In this document: positions 14,394 through 22,726 of the stretch, piece after piece
Layout of the letters: every line of letters starts with the position of its first letter
Numbering within the stretch: the stretch's first letter is position 1
NCBI GenBank assembly: GCA_024280035.1
Contig: JAJRQV010000026.1
Span: forward strand, 1-33,109
Direction: 5' to 3'
Source: Campylobacterales bacterium
GTDB taxonomy: Bacteria; Campylobacterota; Campylobacteria; Campylobacterales; Sulfurimonadaceae
Length of the DNA stretch: 33,109 bases
Program-made: the position numbers and the translations under genes
The notes under the pieces: generated by a model
Told to the model about the DNA's origin: nothing
Seen by the model: the letters and a program-made list of their open reading frames with translations, nothing else
Databases searched by the model: none

Positions 14394-14861
14394 ATGGAAG
14401 CTTATTTTGAAGAGATACAAGATGATATTTTACATTACAAAGAGAGGTTTGAGCTTAGGTATATCACGATTGATAAAACCAATGAGATGTTTAGAAATTT
14501 AAGTTTAGAGATTTTAGACTATTTAGCGAGAGGGGATGCAGAACTTTTTGATAGAGCCTTTGAATACAACATTAAAACAATGCATGAAGAGTTTGAAAGT
14601 GTTATTGCTAGAGGGGTGACAGATGAAAAAGCACAAGGTACATTATTGATGTTTTTTCTTCGTTGCGCCGAAGAGATGCTTATACGTGAGGGTGAAATTG
14701 AAAATGCCTCTTTAAACAGACTTCATTCTATTATGACGGCTAAGGGATATATCTATCCTGATTATATCTCTACACAAAAACATTTTGCTATTGACAAACT
14801 GCCTGATATAATAAAAAGAATGCAAATACTTGATGGTAGTTATAAACCTGTTACCTTGTAG
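14394..14861 (+). CDS. Conserved-looking helical protein of unknown function
   Basis: A 155-residue acidic, mostly helical, soluble protein with no signal peptide, no membrane segment and a single Cys. I do not recognise a family. AAAGAGAG precedes the ATG. It stands between a divergent thioredoxin gene and an ABC-F gene on the same strand (63-base gap). Nothing in the sequence gives a function. Confidence 0.6.
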   Translation: MEAYFEEIQDDILHYKERFELRYITIDKTNEMFRNLSLEILDYLARGDAELFDRAFEYNIKTMHEEFESVIARGVTDEKAQGTLLMFFLRCAEEMLIREGEIENASLNRLHSIMTAKGYIYPDYISTQKHFAIDKLPDIIKRMQILDGSYKPVTL

Positions 14862-14924
14862 TTAAAAGATAATCAAGAGTCATTTGTATCTCTAATATTA
14901 AAATTTTTTGGAAGGGGAAAATAA

Positions 14925-16757
14925 ATGATTCAACTATTGAATATCTCTAAAAGTTATGGGGAACAAGAACTTTTTTCTGATTTAAACTTTAAACTGAATG
15001 GGGGCATGAAAGTAGGTTTAGTTGGACGTAACGGTTCGGGTAAATCTACACTTTTTAAACTCATCTTAGGTGAAGAACATCAGGATGAGGGGGATGTGAT
15101 CATTCCTAAAAACTATAAGATAGGTACCTTAAAACAACACTTGAAATTTACTGAAAAGACGGTAAGACAAGAGGGTGCTTTAGCCTTAAGTGAAGAGCAT
15201 CAGTATGAGACTTATCGAGTTGAAAAGATTCTTTTTGGTTTAGGGTTTACGGCAGAAGATTTAGACAAAGACCCTCTTTCTTTTTCAGGGGGATATCAGA
15301 TTCGTATTAATCTAGCAAAACTGCTTGTAACTGAGCCAAATTTACTGCTTCTAGATGAACCTACGAATTATCTTGATATTCTCTCGCTTAGATGGTTAAA
15401 GTCTTTTTTACGAAGTTTTCAAGGTGAGGTGATCTTAATTACGCACGACAGAGACTTTATGGATGCAATTACAACACATACAATGGGTTTAGTACGAAAA
15501 AACTTAGAACTTATTCAGGGAAATACGCATAAGTTTTATGCTCAGTTAGCAGCTAATGATGAGCTGTATGCAAAGCAGAAAATTTCAAATGACAAAAAGC
15601 GTAAAGAGTTAGAAGAGTTTATTGCCAAAAACAAGGCAAGGGCATCAACAGCTGCTCAGGCTCAGTCAAAGCAAAAGTTATTAGACAAGATGGATTTAAT
15701 GGATGACCTAGGCTTTGATAACAACTTGAGTTTTGATTTTAACTTTAAAGATACCCCTACAAAGGTGATGCTTGATGTTAAAGATTTAAGTTTTGGGTAC
15801 ACAGCAGAAAAAATTTTGTTTAAAGACATCTCTTTTACTCTAGTGAAGGGAGAATGTCTTGCAATTATTGGAAAAAATGGAACAGGAAAATCAACCCTTC
15901 TTAATACTATTGCTAAAGAGTTAAAACAGATTAGTGGAACAGTAGAGTCTCATGCCAGTATTTCAACCTCACATTTTGGGCAGACAAATATCTCTCGCTT
16001 AGATGATAAAAACAGCGTTATGGATGAGATTTATTCGGCTGATCCTAAACTTGGGGAAGCGGTTATTCGTAGTATCTGTGGGGCGATGATGTTCTCAGGT
16101 GATAATGCAAAGAAAAAGATCTCTCTTCTTTCTGGAGGAGAAAAATCTAGAGTGATGTTAGGGCAGATTTTAGCGCGACCAACAAACCTCCTTTTTCTTG
16201 ATGAACCTACCCATCACTTGGATATAGATTCGATTGAGGCTTTAACGAAAGCTATTGAGAATTTTGAGGGGGCAAGCATCATTGTTTCTCACTCTGAAGA
16301 GCTTTTACGACGTGTGGCAGATAGACTTATTATCTTCTCTAAAGAGGGTGCTGAGTATTTTGATGGCGGTTATGACCTCTTTTTAGAAAAGATTGGTTGG
16401 GATGAAGATGATGTTGAAGAAGTAAAGCCAAAATCAAATTCAAGCTCAAAAAAAGAGAACAAAAAACTACGTTCAGCATTAATTCAAGAACGCTCTAAGG
16501 TAAGTTCTCCTTTGAAAAAAAAGGTTGAAAAATTAGAAGCTGAGATTATGAAAATAGAAGATAAACTTGAACAAGACCATAAGGCATTAGAAGAAGCTTC
16601 CCATAATGAGGATAATAATAAAATTATGGAACTCTCTTCTCTTATTGGTAAAGATGAACAGGAGGTTGAAGAGAAGTTTGAACAACTTGAAGTTGCTCAG
16701 ACAGAACTTGATGAGATTACTGCTGATTTTGAAAAAAGACTTGCTACCTTAGATTGA
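14925..16757 (+). CDS. ABC-F family ATPase (Uup/YheS-like)
   Basis: A soluble protein with two ABC ATPase domains and no membrane part, of the ABC-F class that acts on ribosomes. Domain 1: Walker A GRNGSGKS at 34-41, signature FSGGY at 120-124, Walker B LLLLDEP at 140-146. An inter-domain linker rich in Lys/Arg/Gln lies at about 215-255 (the P-site tRNA interaction motif region). Domain 2: GKNGTGKS at 316-323, LSGGE at 402-406, LDEPTHHLD at 425-433. A charged coiled coil fills residues 500-610, as in Uup. The 610-residue length fits Uup/YheS. It overlaps the end of the convergent HAD gene by 9 bases. The cellular role within ABC-F is not settled by sequence. Confidence 0.93.
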   Translation: MIQLLNISKSYGEQELFSDLNFKLNGGMKVGLVGRNGSGKSTLFKLILGEEHQDEGDVIIPKNYKIGTLKQHLKFTEKTVRQEGALALSEEHQYETYRVEKILFGLGFTAEDLDKDPLSFSGGYQIRINLAKLLVTEPNLLLLDEPTNYLDILSLRWLKSFLRSFQGEVILITHDRDFMDAITTHTMGLVRKNLELIQGNTHKFYAQLAANDELYAKQKISNDKKRKELEEFIAKNKARASTAAQAQSKQKLLDKMDLMDDLGFDNNLSFDFNFKDTPTKVMLDVKDLSFGYTAEKILFKDISFTLVKGECLAIIGKNGTGKSTLLNTIAKELKQISGTVESHASISTSHFGQTNISRLDDKNSVMDEIYSADPKLGEAVIRSICGAMMFSGDNAKKKISLLSGGEKSRVMLGQILARPTNLLFLDEPTHHLDIDSIEALTKAIENFEGASIIVSHSEELLRRVADRLIIFSKEGAEYFDGGYDLFLEKIGWDEDDVEEVKPKSNSSSKKENKKLRSALIQERSKVSSPLKKKVEKLEAEIMKIEDKLEQDHKALEEASHNEDNNKIMELSSLIGKDEQEVEEKFEQLEVAQTELDEITADFEKRLATLD

Positions 16758-17576
16758 GTTGAGGTAGTGGGCAACGCCATCTTCATCATTAGAGTGTTTT
16801 AAAATTATTGTGGCATGTTCTTTTGTCTCTTCTAAGGCATTTGAAACAGCTACAGAGACTCCTGCTAGTTGAAACATACCAATATCATTAATACTGTCGC
16901 CAAATACAGTAATATCTTCAAGAGGTTTATCTAGGTGTTGACTAAGGGTTTTAAGTCCATGTGCCTTATCTCCAAGAGGATGTAAGATAGTTAGGAAATA
17001 GCCTTGAGTATAGTTTTCAGGAGAGAGTGTAAATTCAAAAAATTGCCCATATAGATTTTTCAGATGTGCGGTTAAAGGAAGAAGTTCTTTTTCATCTCCC
17101 ATATAGACTACTTTGAAGGTCTGTTCTGTAGCCACTACTTTTTTAAGCTGTTTTAATCGTTTATCATTTTTGTAGTTTTTAAGCAGTATTTTTTGTACCC
17201 GAGTAAGTACAGTTGGAAAATCAAAAGACTCATTTAATGCCTTATCTTTAAGTGCAATAACAAAGGGATGAAGGTTATTAAAGGAGATGGCTTCACAAAT
17301 AAGTTCATTCGCCATTTCAGTATTTAAAAACTTGGTATCAATGATTTTTTTATCGGGTGAAACAATAAGTGATCCGTCAAGTAAAATCATAGGTGCATTG
17401 ATATGTAAGTCTTTTAAAAGCTCATTAGCAGAGTAGAAACTTCTTGCAGTAGCAACGCCCATAAGAGAATTTTTTGCTTTTTTATTCCAAGATTTTTTAG
17501 TAAAGTTACTTATTTTTGTGTTACTTCTTAAAAAGGTATGGTCAAGGTCAGTGATATAGATTTTACGTTTTGGCAT
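16749..17576 (-). CDS. HAD-superfamily phosphatase (Cof-type)
   Basis: A 275-residue HAD hydrolase. The nucleophile motif DLDHT has Asp10 and Asp12; motif II is GVATARS (near 40), and the Mg-binding motif GDSINDIGMF lies near residue 230. The middle holds a C2B-type cap, as in Cof proteins, which dephosphorylate sugar phosphates or flavin/pyridoxal phosphates. The substrate cannot be assigned. Its start overlaps the stop of the preceding gene on this strand by one base (TAATG), so the two are coupled. The end overlaps the ABC-F gene tail to tail. Confidence 0.88.
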   Translation of the reverse strand: MPKRKIYITDLDHTFLRSNTKISNFTKKSWNKKAKNSLMGVATARSFYSANELLKDLHINAPMILLDGSLIVSPDKKIIDTKFLNTEMANELICEAISFNNLHPFVIALKDKALNESFDFPTVLTRVQKILLKNYKNDKRLKQLKKVVATEQTFKVVYMGDEKELLPLTAHLKNLYGQFFEFTLSPENYTQGYFLTILHPLGDKAHGLKTLSQHLDKPLEDITVFGDSINDIGMFQLAGVSVAVSNALEETKEHATIILKHSNDEDGVAHYLNSI

Positions 17577-18190
17577 TAGTCTTTTTTAGGTTTTTTGTCA
17601 GCAGAGATTTTAATGACCTTAGACTTTTTCTTTGCTTTTCCCCAATCTTTTTTTTGATTATCAGAAGCCCCTTTTTTATCCCACTCTTTTTTTGCAGAGA
17701 AGGTCGTTTTATCAGAAAAGGTTTTATTGTCTCTTCCCACTCTACGCTGTTGAATTTTTTTATCTTTTTCATCTTTCAAGACTTTTTCAACAGATTCACC
17801 AAATCCTTGTATAGCTTCACGTGTAATCACCTTACCTAAAAGAAGTTCAATTTGATAAAGTGCAGTCTCCTCTTTTTCATCAACTAATAAAAGAGCCATC
17901 TCTTTTGCATAAGAGAGACGCTCTAGGTAATCAGAAGCATTAGAAGGAAGGTCAAAACTAATTAAGATATCAAAACTTTTCTGTTCTAACTCTTTTAGCC
18001 CTGCATCATCACATAAGGTAAGCTTTTTTTCTTCAATAATAGTTGTTTTTTTATTTGCAGAAGAGATGATAAGAATATTTTTACCTTCATGTAGGGTGGT
18101 TAAGTGTTTTAACAAATCTTGTTTTTGAGCAGTTTGACAGGTGTGAACACGATGATTATGACGTTTTATAAGAATTTTAGTTTCTGACAT
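17576..18190 (-). CDS. Solitary helicase C-terminal-like protein with a basic tail
   Basis: A 204-residue protein whose residues 1-125 look like the second RecA domain of a DEAD-box helicase without the first: NILIISSAN (like motif IV), SFDILISFDLPSNASDYLERL (like motif V and the segment into motif VI), then ALLLVDEKEETALYQIELLLGK. The HRIGRTGR motif VI, with its Arg fingers, is replaced by YLERLSYAKE, so ATPase action is not expected. Residues 130-204 are a Lys-rich, low-complexity tail that could bind RNA. It ends in a TAATG overlap with the HAD gene. Motif reading is by eye; a second protein of the same form is at 30854-31492. Confidence 0.6.
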   Translation of the reverse strand: MSETKILIKRHNHRVHTCQTAQKQDLLKHLTTLHEGKNILIISSANKKTTIIEEKKLTLCDDAGLKELEQKSFDILISFDLPSNASDYLERLSYAKEMALLLVDEKEETALYQIELLLGKVITREAIQGFGESVEKVLKDEKDKKIQQRRVGRDNKTFSDKTTFSAKKEWDKKGASDNQKKDWGKAKKKSKVIKISADKKPKKD

Positions 18191-18264
18191 TTAGGACTTC
18201 CTTTTATATAAACGGAATTATACACTAGATATACTTTCATTAAGAGTAATTAAGGAATCTAGTA

Positions 18265-18540
18265 ATGGAACTAATAAGCATTAAAAAATATGCTCAGATA
18301 AATAAAATGACGATTTATGCTGTTGTGAAAAAAACAAAAGATGGAAGCCTTCAAACTAAAAAAAGAGAGGGTGAAGTTTTTATCTATTTTAATGAAAATG
18401 AAAAACAAGAAAAAACTTCTCTCTCTCAACCTGAAGAGAAAATAGGTGATTATGAAAAAGCCTACTTTAAACTTAAACTAAAGCATGCACAGCTTCAAAA
18501 AAAGTATGATGCACTTATTTTAAAAACAATACCGAGGTAA
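18265..18540 (+). CDS. Small protein with HTH-like N-terminus and coiled coil
   Basis: A 91-residue protein. The N-terminus, ISIKKYAQINKMTIYAVVKK followed by a basic strand and VFIYF, resembles the small MerR/excisionase-type helix-turn-helix in which a short wing ends with a hydrophobic strand. Residues 58-85 (YEKAYFKLKLKHAQLQKKYD) look like a coiled coil for dimerisation. It is divergent from the helicase-C-like gene and is followed after 3 bases by the VF530-family gene. DNA binding is a plausible but unproven role. Confidence 0.6.
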   Translation: MELISIKKYAQINKMTIYAVVKKTKDGSLQTKKREGEVFIYFNENEKQEKTSLSQPEEKIGDYEKAYFKLKLKHAQLQKKYDALILKTIPR

Positions 18541-18543
18541 ATA

Positions 18544-18810
18544 ATGTCAGATGAACATAAAAACAACCCCTTACATGGGATAACATTAAAGATGATTTTA
18601 GAGGCTTTAGTTAAACATTATGGCTGGAAGGTTTTACGAACAAAGATAGAAATACGCTGTTTTTGGAATGATCCCTCTGTTAATTCTAGTCTAAAATTCT
18701 TAAGAAAAACACCTTGGGCAAGAAAAAAAGTTGAAGAGCTTTATTTGGAGATGTTAGACTCTGAAAAAGAGATAAATAAGATGAAAGATGTTTTTTTTCC
18801 TAAATCGTAA
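18544..18810 (+). CDS. VF530 (DUF2132) family protein
   Basis: An 88-residue protein matching the VF530/DUF2132 family almost from end to end: [22 protein letters not shown], then [19 protein letters not shown] and [13 protein letters not shown]. The family is small and helical, and the Vibrio fischeri member has been described as a DNA-binding fold; the cellular function is unclear. It follows the HTH/coiled-coil gene by 3 bases, so both are likely one transcript. The end overlaps the convergent thioredoxin-like gene by 11 bases. Confidence 0.92.
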   Translation: MSDEHKNNPLHGITLKMILEALVKHYGWKVLRTKIEIRCFWNDPSVNSSLKFLRKTPWARKKVEELYLEMLDSEKEINKMKDVFFPKS

Positions 18811-19213
18811 AGTCATCTTTTTTTAAATCAACTTCATCTAAAACATCATACCAACCCTCAGGCTCACGACTCCCTTGGTCAGAATGAATAATCTCTTCTT
18901 TATAATTTATAAAATAGTGTCGCGGAGCTCCATATTTTTCATACTGCGCAGGAATTTTATGTTGATCTCTAGACATATATAAAAGCACATAATCTTTTTG
19001 CATTCTTTTAATGACCTCAGGTTTAGAAAGTGTCCACTCATAAAGACGTTTACAATACTTACACTGATCTGCTCCAATAAAAAGATAAACAATCTTATGT
19101 TCTTTTTTAGCTTGAATAAGCGCCTTGTTATAGTCATGATTCCAAGGAATATCTACAGCATGTAGCGTTGAAATAAGTAAAAATAGTGAGAGTAAAAATT
19201 TGAGTTTGTTCAT
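18800..19213 (-). CDS. Periplasmic thioredoxin-like protein (CXXC)
   Basis: A 137-residue exported protein: signal peptide about residues 1-19 (ending LHA), then the thioredoxin_7/SoxW-like pattern [24 protein letters not shown] with Cys51 and Cys54 (CKYC), and a cis-Pro-like APRHYF region. It is likely a periplasmic thiol reductase or haem/cysteine chaperone. The fold type resembles the non-CXXC protein at 2411. It stands alone, with GTTACAA direct repeats on its coding strand upstream (19239-19257). Confidence 0.8.
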   Translation of the reverse strand: MNKLKFLLSLFLLISTLHAVDIPWNHDYNKALIQAKKEHKIVYLFIGADQCKYCKRLYEWTLSKPEVIKRMQKDYVLLYMSRDQHKIPAQYEKYGAPRHYFINYKEEIIHSDQGSREPEGWYDVLDEVDLKKDDFTI

Positions 19214-19319
19214 TAATCATCCTAAATTAAAAACAACATTGTAACCAATCTTGTAACTATTAATAATGATTAGTATAAAGATTTATTGTGTATGAATTGT
19301 GGGAGAGTGTAAAAGCGGT

Positions 19320-19598
19320 TTAAAATCGCCTGTGGTGTTCGGTCATAATTTCAAACTCTTTATCTGAATAACAGTCGGCATAACCCTCATCCCAACCTTC
19401 ACGATATTGTGTATCAGTTTTGTAAGATGAGGTATCATTCTTTTTAAAGATAATACTGTTTCCTGCTCTATCTTCCCCATTTTCACAACCGTGTTTATAT
19501 CCATTTTGGTAGGAAAGGGGTTTTGTTTTCAGCCATTCTTGAGTAGATAAACAACCTGTGAAAACAAGAAAACAAGATAAAAACAGAAGTTTAAGCAT
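19320..19598 (-). CDS. Small lipoprotein, unknown
   Basis: A 92-residue lipoprotein with lipobox VFTGC at residues 12-16. The mature part has two similar halves, YQNGYKHGCENGEDRAGN and YREGWDEGYADCYSD, each pairing an aromatic-Gly repeat with one Cys, so an internal duplication or a disulfide-linked pair is likely. It starts 5 bases after the Cys-rich gene on the same strand and is probably co-transcribed with it. No named family is recognised. Confidence 0.7.
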   Translation of the reverse strand: MLKLLFLSCFLVFTGCLSTQEWLKTKPLSYQNGYKHGCENGEDRAGNSIIFKKNDTSSYKTDTQYREGWDEGYADCYSDKEFEIMTEHHRRF

Positions 19599-19603
19599 TC
19601 AGT

Positions 19604-19915
19604 TTATTTAGTGCCGTAGTTTGTTGCACCACATTTTGTTGATTTATTCTCTTTTTTACCACCACATTTACCCACACCACACTTCATTTTTTTACTGTCA
19701 TGTTTACAATCACATGCTTTTGAAGGGTCTTTTTTAGCAGCACAGTTTTTATTATCACAATTTACACAGGTACAGCCTTTGCCTTTAGCATCTTTGCTCA
19801 TAGCACTACCACATTTACCTGCACCACATTTCATATCACTTGCATTAAGTGAAACACTCATAAGCCCTAGACCAATTACCGCGATTATTATCATTAGAAT
19901 TTTTTTAGCAAACAT
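19604..19915 (-). CDS. Exported Cys-rich protein with CGxGKCG motifs (HvfA/bufferin-like)
   Basis: A 103-residue exported protein: signal peptide about residues 1-25 (ending LNA), then a mature part of about 78 residues with 11 Cys, many Lys and Gly and almost no hydrophobic residues. KCGAGKCG and KCGVGKCG form two copies of a CGxGKCG motif. This motif and layout resemble the HvfA-type precursors of copper-binding modified peptides, whose Cys are changed by MNIO (DUF692) enzymes. No MNIO or partner gene is visible in the window, so it may be an unmodified metal-binding protein. AAGGATC precedes the ATG. A lipoprotein gene follows after 5 bases. Confidence 0.65.
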   Translation of the reverse strand: MFAKKILMIIIAVIGLGLMSVSLNASDMKCGAGKCGSAMSKDAKGKGCTCVNCDNKNCAAKKDPSKACDCKHDSKKMKCGVGKCGGKKENKSTKCGATNYGTK

Positions 19916-20019
19916 TCTTAAGATCCTTTAAAATTTTATAATTGTAGCGAAATATTTTATCTTTAGCTTATATCTTTGTAACTATACTTGAAATAATCAT
20001 TAAAAAAATAAGGATTCAT

Positions 20020-20410
20020 ATGAGTGAACAGATTACTCCGATTTCTAAAAAGAACCGTATAGAGATTTTAGATGTTATTTGTGGATTTGCTATTTTGATG
20101 TGATTCCTTCGGGTCGTTCAACGAAGGTTTTAGCGCTGTTCTTATTGGCTACTCCCTTATGAGTATCTCCTGCGTCTTAACTATACTTAGATAAAATTTA
20201 TTTTTTTAATAGACTCTTTCATTATAGTTTTGTGTATGTAGGGAGGTTTATTTGGCACAATGGGTATTCTTGAAATTTCAATTTTAGCTGTTCTTCTTAT
20301 GGCGTTCAAATTATATTGAGTACATTATGGAAAAAATACTTTATTTTGGACCATTAGAGTGGTTTTGGAGATGTTTAAGCTATAAAAAGCTGTTTAAAAC
20401 TAGAAGATAG
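20020..20410 (+). pseudogene. Remnant of a DUF418 (YeiB-like) membrane protein gene
   Basis: Two ends of a DUF418-family gene survive. The 5' piece (20020-20103) encodes 27 residues ending RIEILDVICGFAILM, the family's N-terminal signature, then a stop. The 3' piece (about 20245-20410) reads LFGTMGILEISILAVLLM, then after a frameshift ILSTLWKKYF, then after another shift GPLEWFWRCLSYKK, which is the family's C-terminal signature, ending at a TAG at 20408. An intact DUF418 gene is about 1.1-1.2 kb, so about 800 bases are gone. A hairpin CCTTCG/CGAAGG (20105-20126) lies at the junction. The gene cannot be functional. Confidence 0.8.
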
Positions 20411-20423
20411 ATATAATTTCTTT

Positions 20424-20981
20424 ATGGAAAAAGAACTGTATTTTTTACGCTCAAGTGAGCAATATTTAGCAAAAGAACTTTTGGCATATGCTGTAGGTCT
20501 GAATGAAAAGAATGAAGGCTTAGAAAAGTATCCTTCTTTAGAACAGTATGAAAGAGTGTTTGGCTCTTTAAGTGGTGATATTGGTGTGTATATTGTTGCT
20601 GATAAAAAGATTGCAGGAGGGGCATGGGTTCGTCTGCTTGCAAATGGTTTTGGTTTTGTTGCGCATGATACTCCTGAATTAGTTATTGCGGTCAAACCTG
20701 ATTTTAGAAGAGTAGGAATTGCCACAGAAATTATGGAGCAACTTTTTATTGAAGTTTCTAAAGTTTTTTCTCAAATCTCCTTATCCGTAAGTACAACAAG
20801 CCCGGCTGTTGCTCTGTTTGAGAAACTTGGTTTTGTTAAGATAAAAGACTCAGATTATGATAATGGTGTGGGGGGAACTTCTTTTAAAATGTTAAAAAAA
20901 CTGGGTGATTTTGAAGAAGTTAAAGAAGAAAAACATCCTGAAGAAGAGTGTTTTAAAAAATCTTTCCGTGCGAAGATATGA
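20424..20981 (+). CDS. GNAT-family N-acetyltransferase
   Basis: A 185-residue acetyl-CoA-dependent acetyltransferase. The acetyl-CoA loop is in LVIAVKPDFRRVGIATEIMEQL (motif A, R-x-x-G-x-A), followed by SLSVSTTSPAVALFEKLGFVK (motif B). A charged C-terminal tail follows. The substrate is not predictable. Its stop overlaps the start of the next gene by 4 bases (ATGA), so the product may act with the oxygenase. It follows the DUF418 remnant by 13 bases and has only a weak ribosome binding site. Confidence 0.88.
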   Translation: MEKELYFLRSSEQYLAKELLAYAVGLNEKNEGLEKYPSLEQYERVFGSLSGDIGVYIVADKKIAGGAWVRLLANGFGFVAHDTPELVIAVKPDFRRVGIATEIMEQLFIEVSKVFSQISLSVSTTSPAVALFEKLGFVKIKDSDYDNGVGGTSFKMLKKLGDFEEVKEEKHPEEECFKKSFRAKI

Positions 20982-21565
20982 AACCAGAAATTTACCTTAA
21001 TATTGTGGATGCCTTAGTTCAAAAGGGTTACGTGATTTTAGAAGATGCCTTAGACCCTAAGCTTCCTTCAAAACTAAAAGATTTTGCCTTAGGTTCAGAA
21101 TTTAAATATGCGGGGATTTCAGGAGCTTCTGATTTACATCTGGACTTAAGCCGAAGACGTGACAAGATTCATTGGTTAGATGAAGACAAGGGCGTGCAAA
21201 GTGAGTTCTTAGATTTTACTCATAAACTCAGAAAAACTCTTAATCAAGAGTTGTACTTAGGTCTTTGTTATTATGAGAGCCATTTTGCGATATATGAAGA
21301 GGGTGATTTTTATGAAAAACATCTGGATGCTTTTAAAAACTCAAAAAATCGTGTGGTAACAACGGTTTATTATTTAAATGAAAATTGGAATGAAAATGAT
21401 GGAGGAGAATTAGTCATTTATGATGAAAATGATAAAATTATTAGGCAACTTTCTCCTCATAGTAATACCTTAGTCGTTTTTATGAGTGATAGATTTGCAC
21501 ATGAAGTGCTTCCTGCTAAACAACAACGCTTCTCTATTGCGGGATGGTTTCGAATAGACAAATAG
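20978..21565 (+). CDS. 2-oxoglutarate/Fe(II)-dependent oxygenase (prolyl hydroxylase-like)
   Basis: A 195-residue 2OG-Fe(II) dioxygenase. The iron facial triad is His115, Asp117 (EKHLDAF) and His175 (FAHEVLP), and Arg184 (QRFSIAGWF) is the 2-oxoglutarate anchor. The stretch TTVYYLNENWNENDGGELVIY is the family core of prolyl 4-hydroxylase-like proteins. It probably hydroxylates a protein (possibly a ribosomal or translation factor residue) or a small molecule. It is translationally coupled to the upstream acetyltransferase. Confidence 0.9.
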   Translation: MKPEIYLNIVDALVQKGYVILEDALDPKLPSKLKDFALGSEFKYAGISGASDLHLDLSRRRDKIHWLDEDKGVQSEFLDFTHKLRKTLNQELYLGLCYYESHFAIYEEGDFYEKHLDAFKNSKNRVVTTVYYLNENWNENDGGELVIYDENDKIIRQLSPHSNTLVVFMSDRFAHEVLPAKQQRFSIAGWFRIDK

Positions 21566-21680
21566 ATCTCTTTTTATACTACTGATAGCCTACTATAAAT
21601 ATCTCTTCTTCACAATGAGTACACAAATAATACGTTAGTATAATCAATAAGGGATGAAGATAGTGAAGAAGGATATTTAA

Positions 21681-22628
21681 ATGATACAACTGCTTATTAT
21701 TGTTTTAGGTGCTGCTCTTGGACTGCTTTATGGTTATGATGGAGATGGTTTTGTATTTAGCTCCAAGGTCTGTTTGTTTGCGGGTTTAACCCTTATTATG
21801 CCCACGTTATTTAATGTAAAGTTTCAAGATATTAAACTTCTCTTTCATTATAAGGTGCTAATTATTAAAGGGCTTTTTATTAATTACCTTATTTTACCTG
21901 CATTAGCGGTAGGGATAGGTTTATTGACGGGTAGTTTTGGTGTGGCAGCTGGGCTTTTTCTTTTGTCTGTTCTTAGTGGGGGAGGAATGGTAATGCATTG
22001 GATTAAAAAGTCAAATGCAGATACCTCTATGGGTTTTATCTTACTTTTTGTAAACCTTATGTTTGTCTCTTTATCTTTGTTAATGTTACATATATTTGGT
22101 ATGCATACAGCCACATATTTTGGTGAGCCATATATGGGGGCTGTTAATGTAAAAAGTGTAGCCTTTGCGGCGATGGTATTGCTAATTATAATTCCTTTTG
22201 TTAGCAGTCGAATTATCATACTGATTAAACCCCTTCGCAAACTGATAGAAGAGAAACGCTCTTATATTAGTCAAGTCAGTCTATTTCTTATTCTTTTTTA
22301 TCTTTTTGGGCTTCAGCGATCTCAATATATATTTGAGATTTATGATTTTGAACCTGAACTCTTTTATATCTCTTTATTAGCAGTGATTACATTTTATACC
22401 ACAAGTTTTTTTCTTTCTAAGTGGCTGTATAATCTTAACTCACCCCAAGAAAGAGCCGCTTTTTGGCATACTATAACACGATACATTACCTTAGCCTTAG
22501 TCTTGTCAACCTTAACAACAAACACTTTTGGCGTTTCGATAATTCTTCCGATTATGTTTGCTTATATCGTACAAATACCTTTTGCAATTTATGCAGATAA
22601 AAAGATGAGTATGTGGGTGAAGGGGTGA
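21681..22628 (+). CDS. BASS/ACR3-like membrane transporter
   Basis: A 315-residue protein with about 9-10 membrane segments from residue 1 to the end. LFLLSVLSGGGMVMHWIKKSNADTSMG in the first half and RYITLALVLSTLTTNTFGVSI in the second resemble the paired core motifs of the bile acid:sodium symporter (BASS) and ACR3 superfamily. It likely moves an organic anion or metalloid oxyanion with Na+ or H+. The absence of arsenic genes nearby makes an arsenite role uncertain. A tiny 25-codon frame overlaps its stop. Confidence 0.65.
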   Translation: MIQLLIIVLGAALGLLYGYDGDGFVFSSKVCLFAGLTLIMPTLFNVKFQDIKLLFHYKVLIIKGLFINYLILPALAVGIGLLTGSFGVAAGLFLLSVLSGGGMVMHWIKKSNADTSMGFILLFVNLMFVSLSLLMLHIFGMHTATYFGEPYMGAVNVKSVAFAAMVLLIIIPFVSSRIIILIKPLRKLIEEKRSYISQVSLFLILFYLFGLQRSQYIFEIYDFEPELFYISLLAVITFYTTSFFLSKWLYNLNSPQERAAFWHTITRYITLALVLSTLTTNTFGVSIILPIMFAYIVQIPFAIYADKKMSMWVKG

Positions 22629-22702
22629 TAAAAAAAGAGGTAAAGGGGATTAAAAAAGTTTTATTTACAATCCTCATTACCACTTTACTCTCAAGCACTT
22701 AG
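22625..22702 (+). pseudogene. Possible remnant of a signal-peptide gene start
   Basis: A 25-codon frame from GTG 22625 overlaps the transporter stop (GTGA) and reads like a signal peptide: KKVLFTILITTLLSS, then TAG. Nothing follows in frame to carry a mature protein. It may be a decayed exported protein truncated near its signal peptide, or chance. It is reported for its overlap geometry only. Confidence 0.25.
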
Positions 22703-22726
22703 CTTAACGCCATTAGAGAGTAGGTC

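Noticed and set aside
20375-20725. Reverse-strand frame of 116 residues over the acetyltransferase start
   Set aside because: The plus-strand GNAT frame shows clear family motifs; the reverse frame is a shadow.
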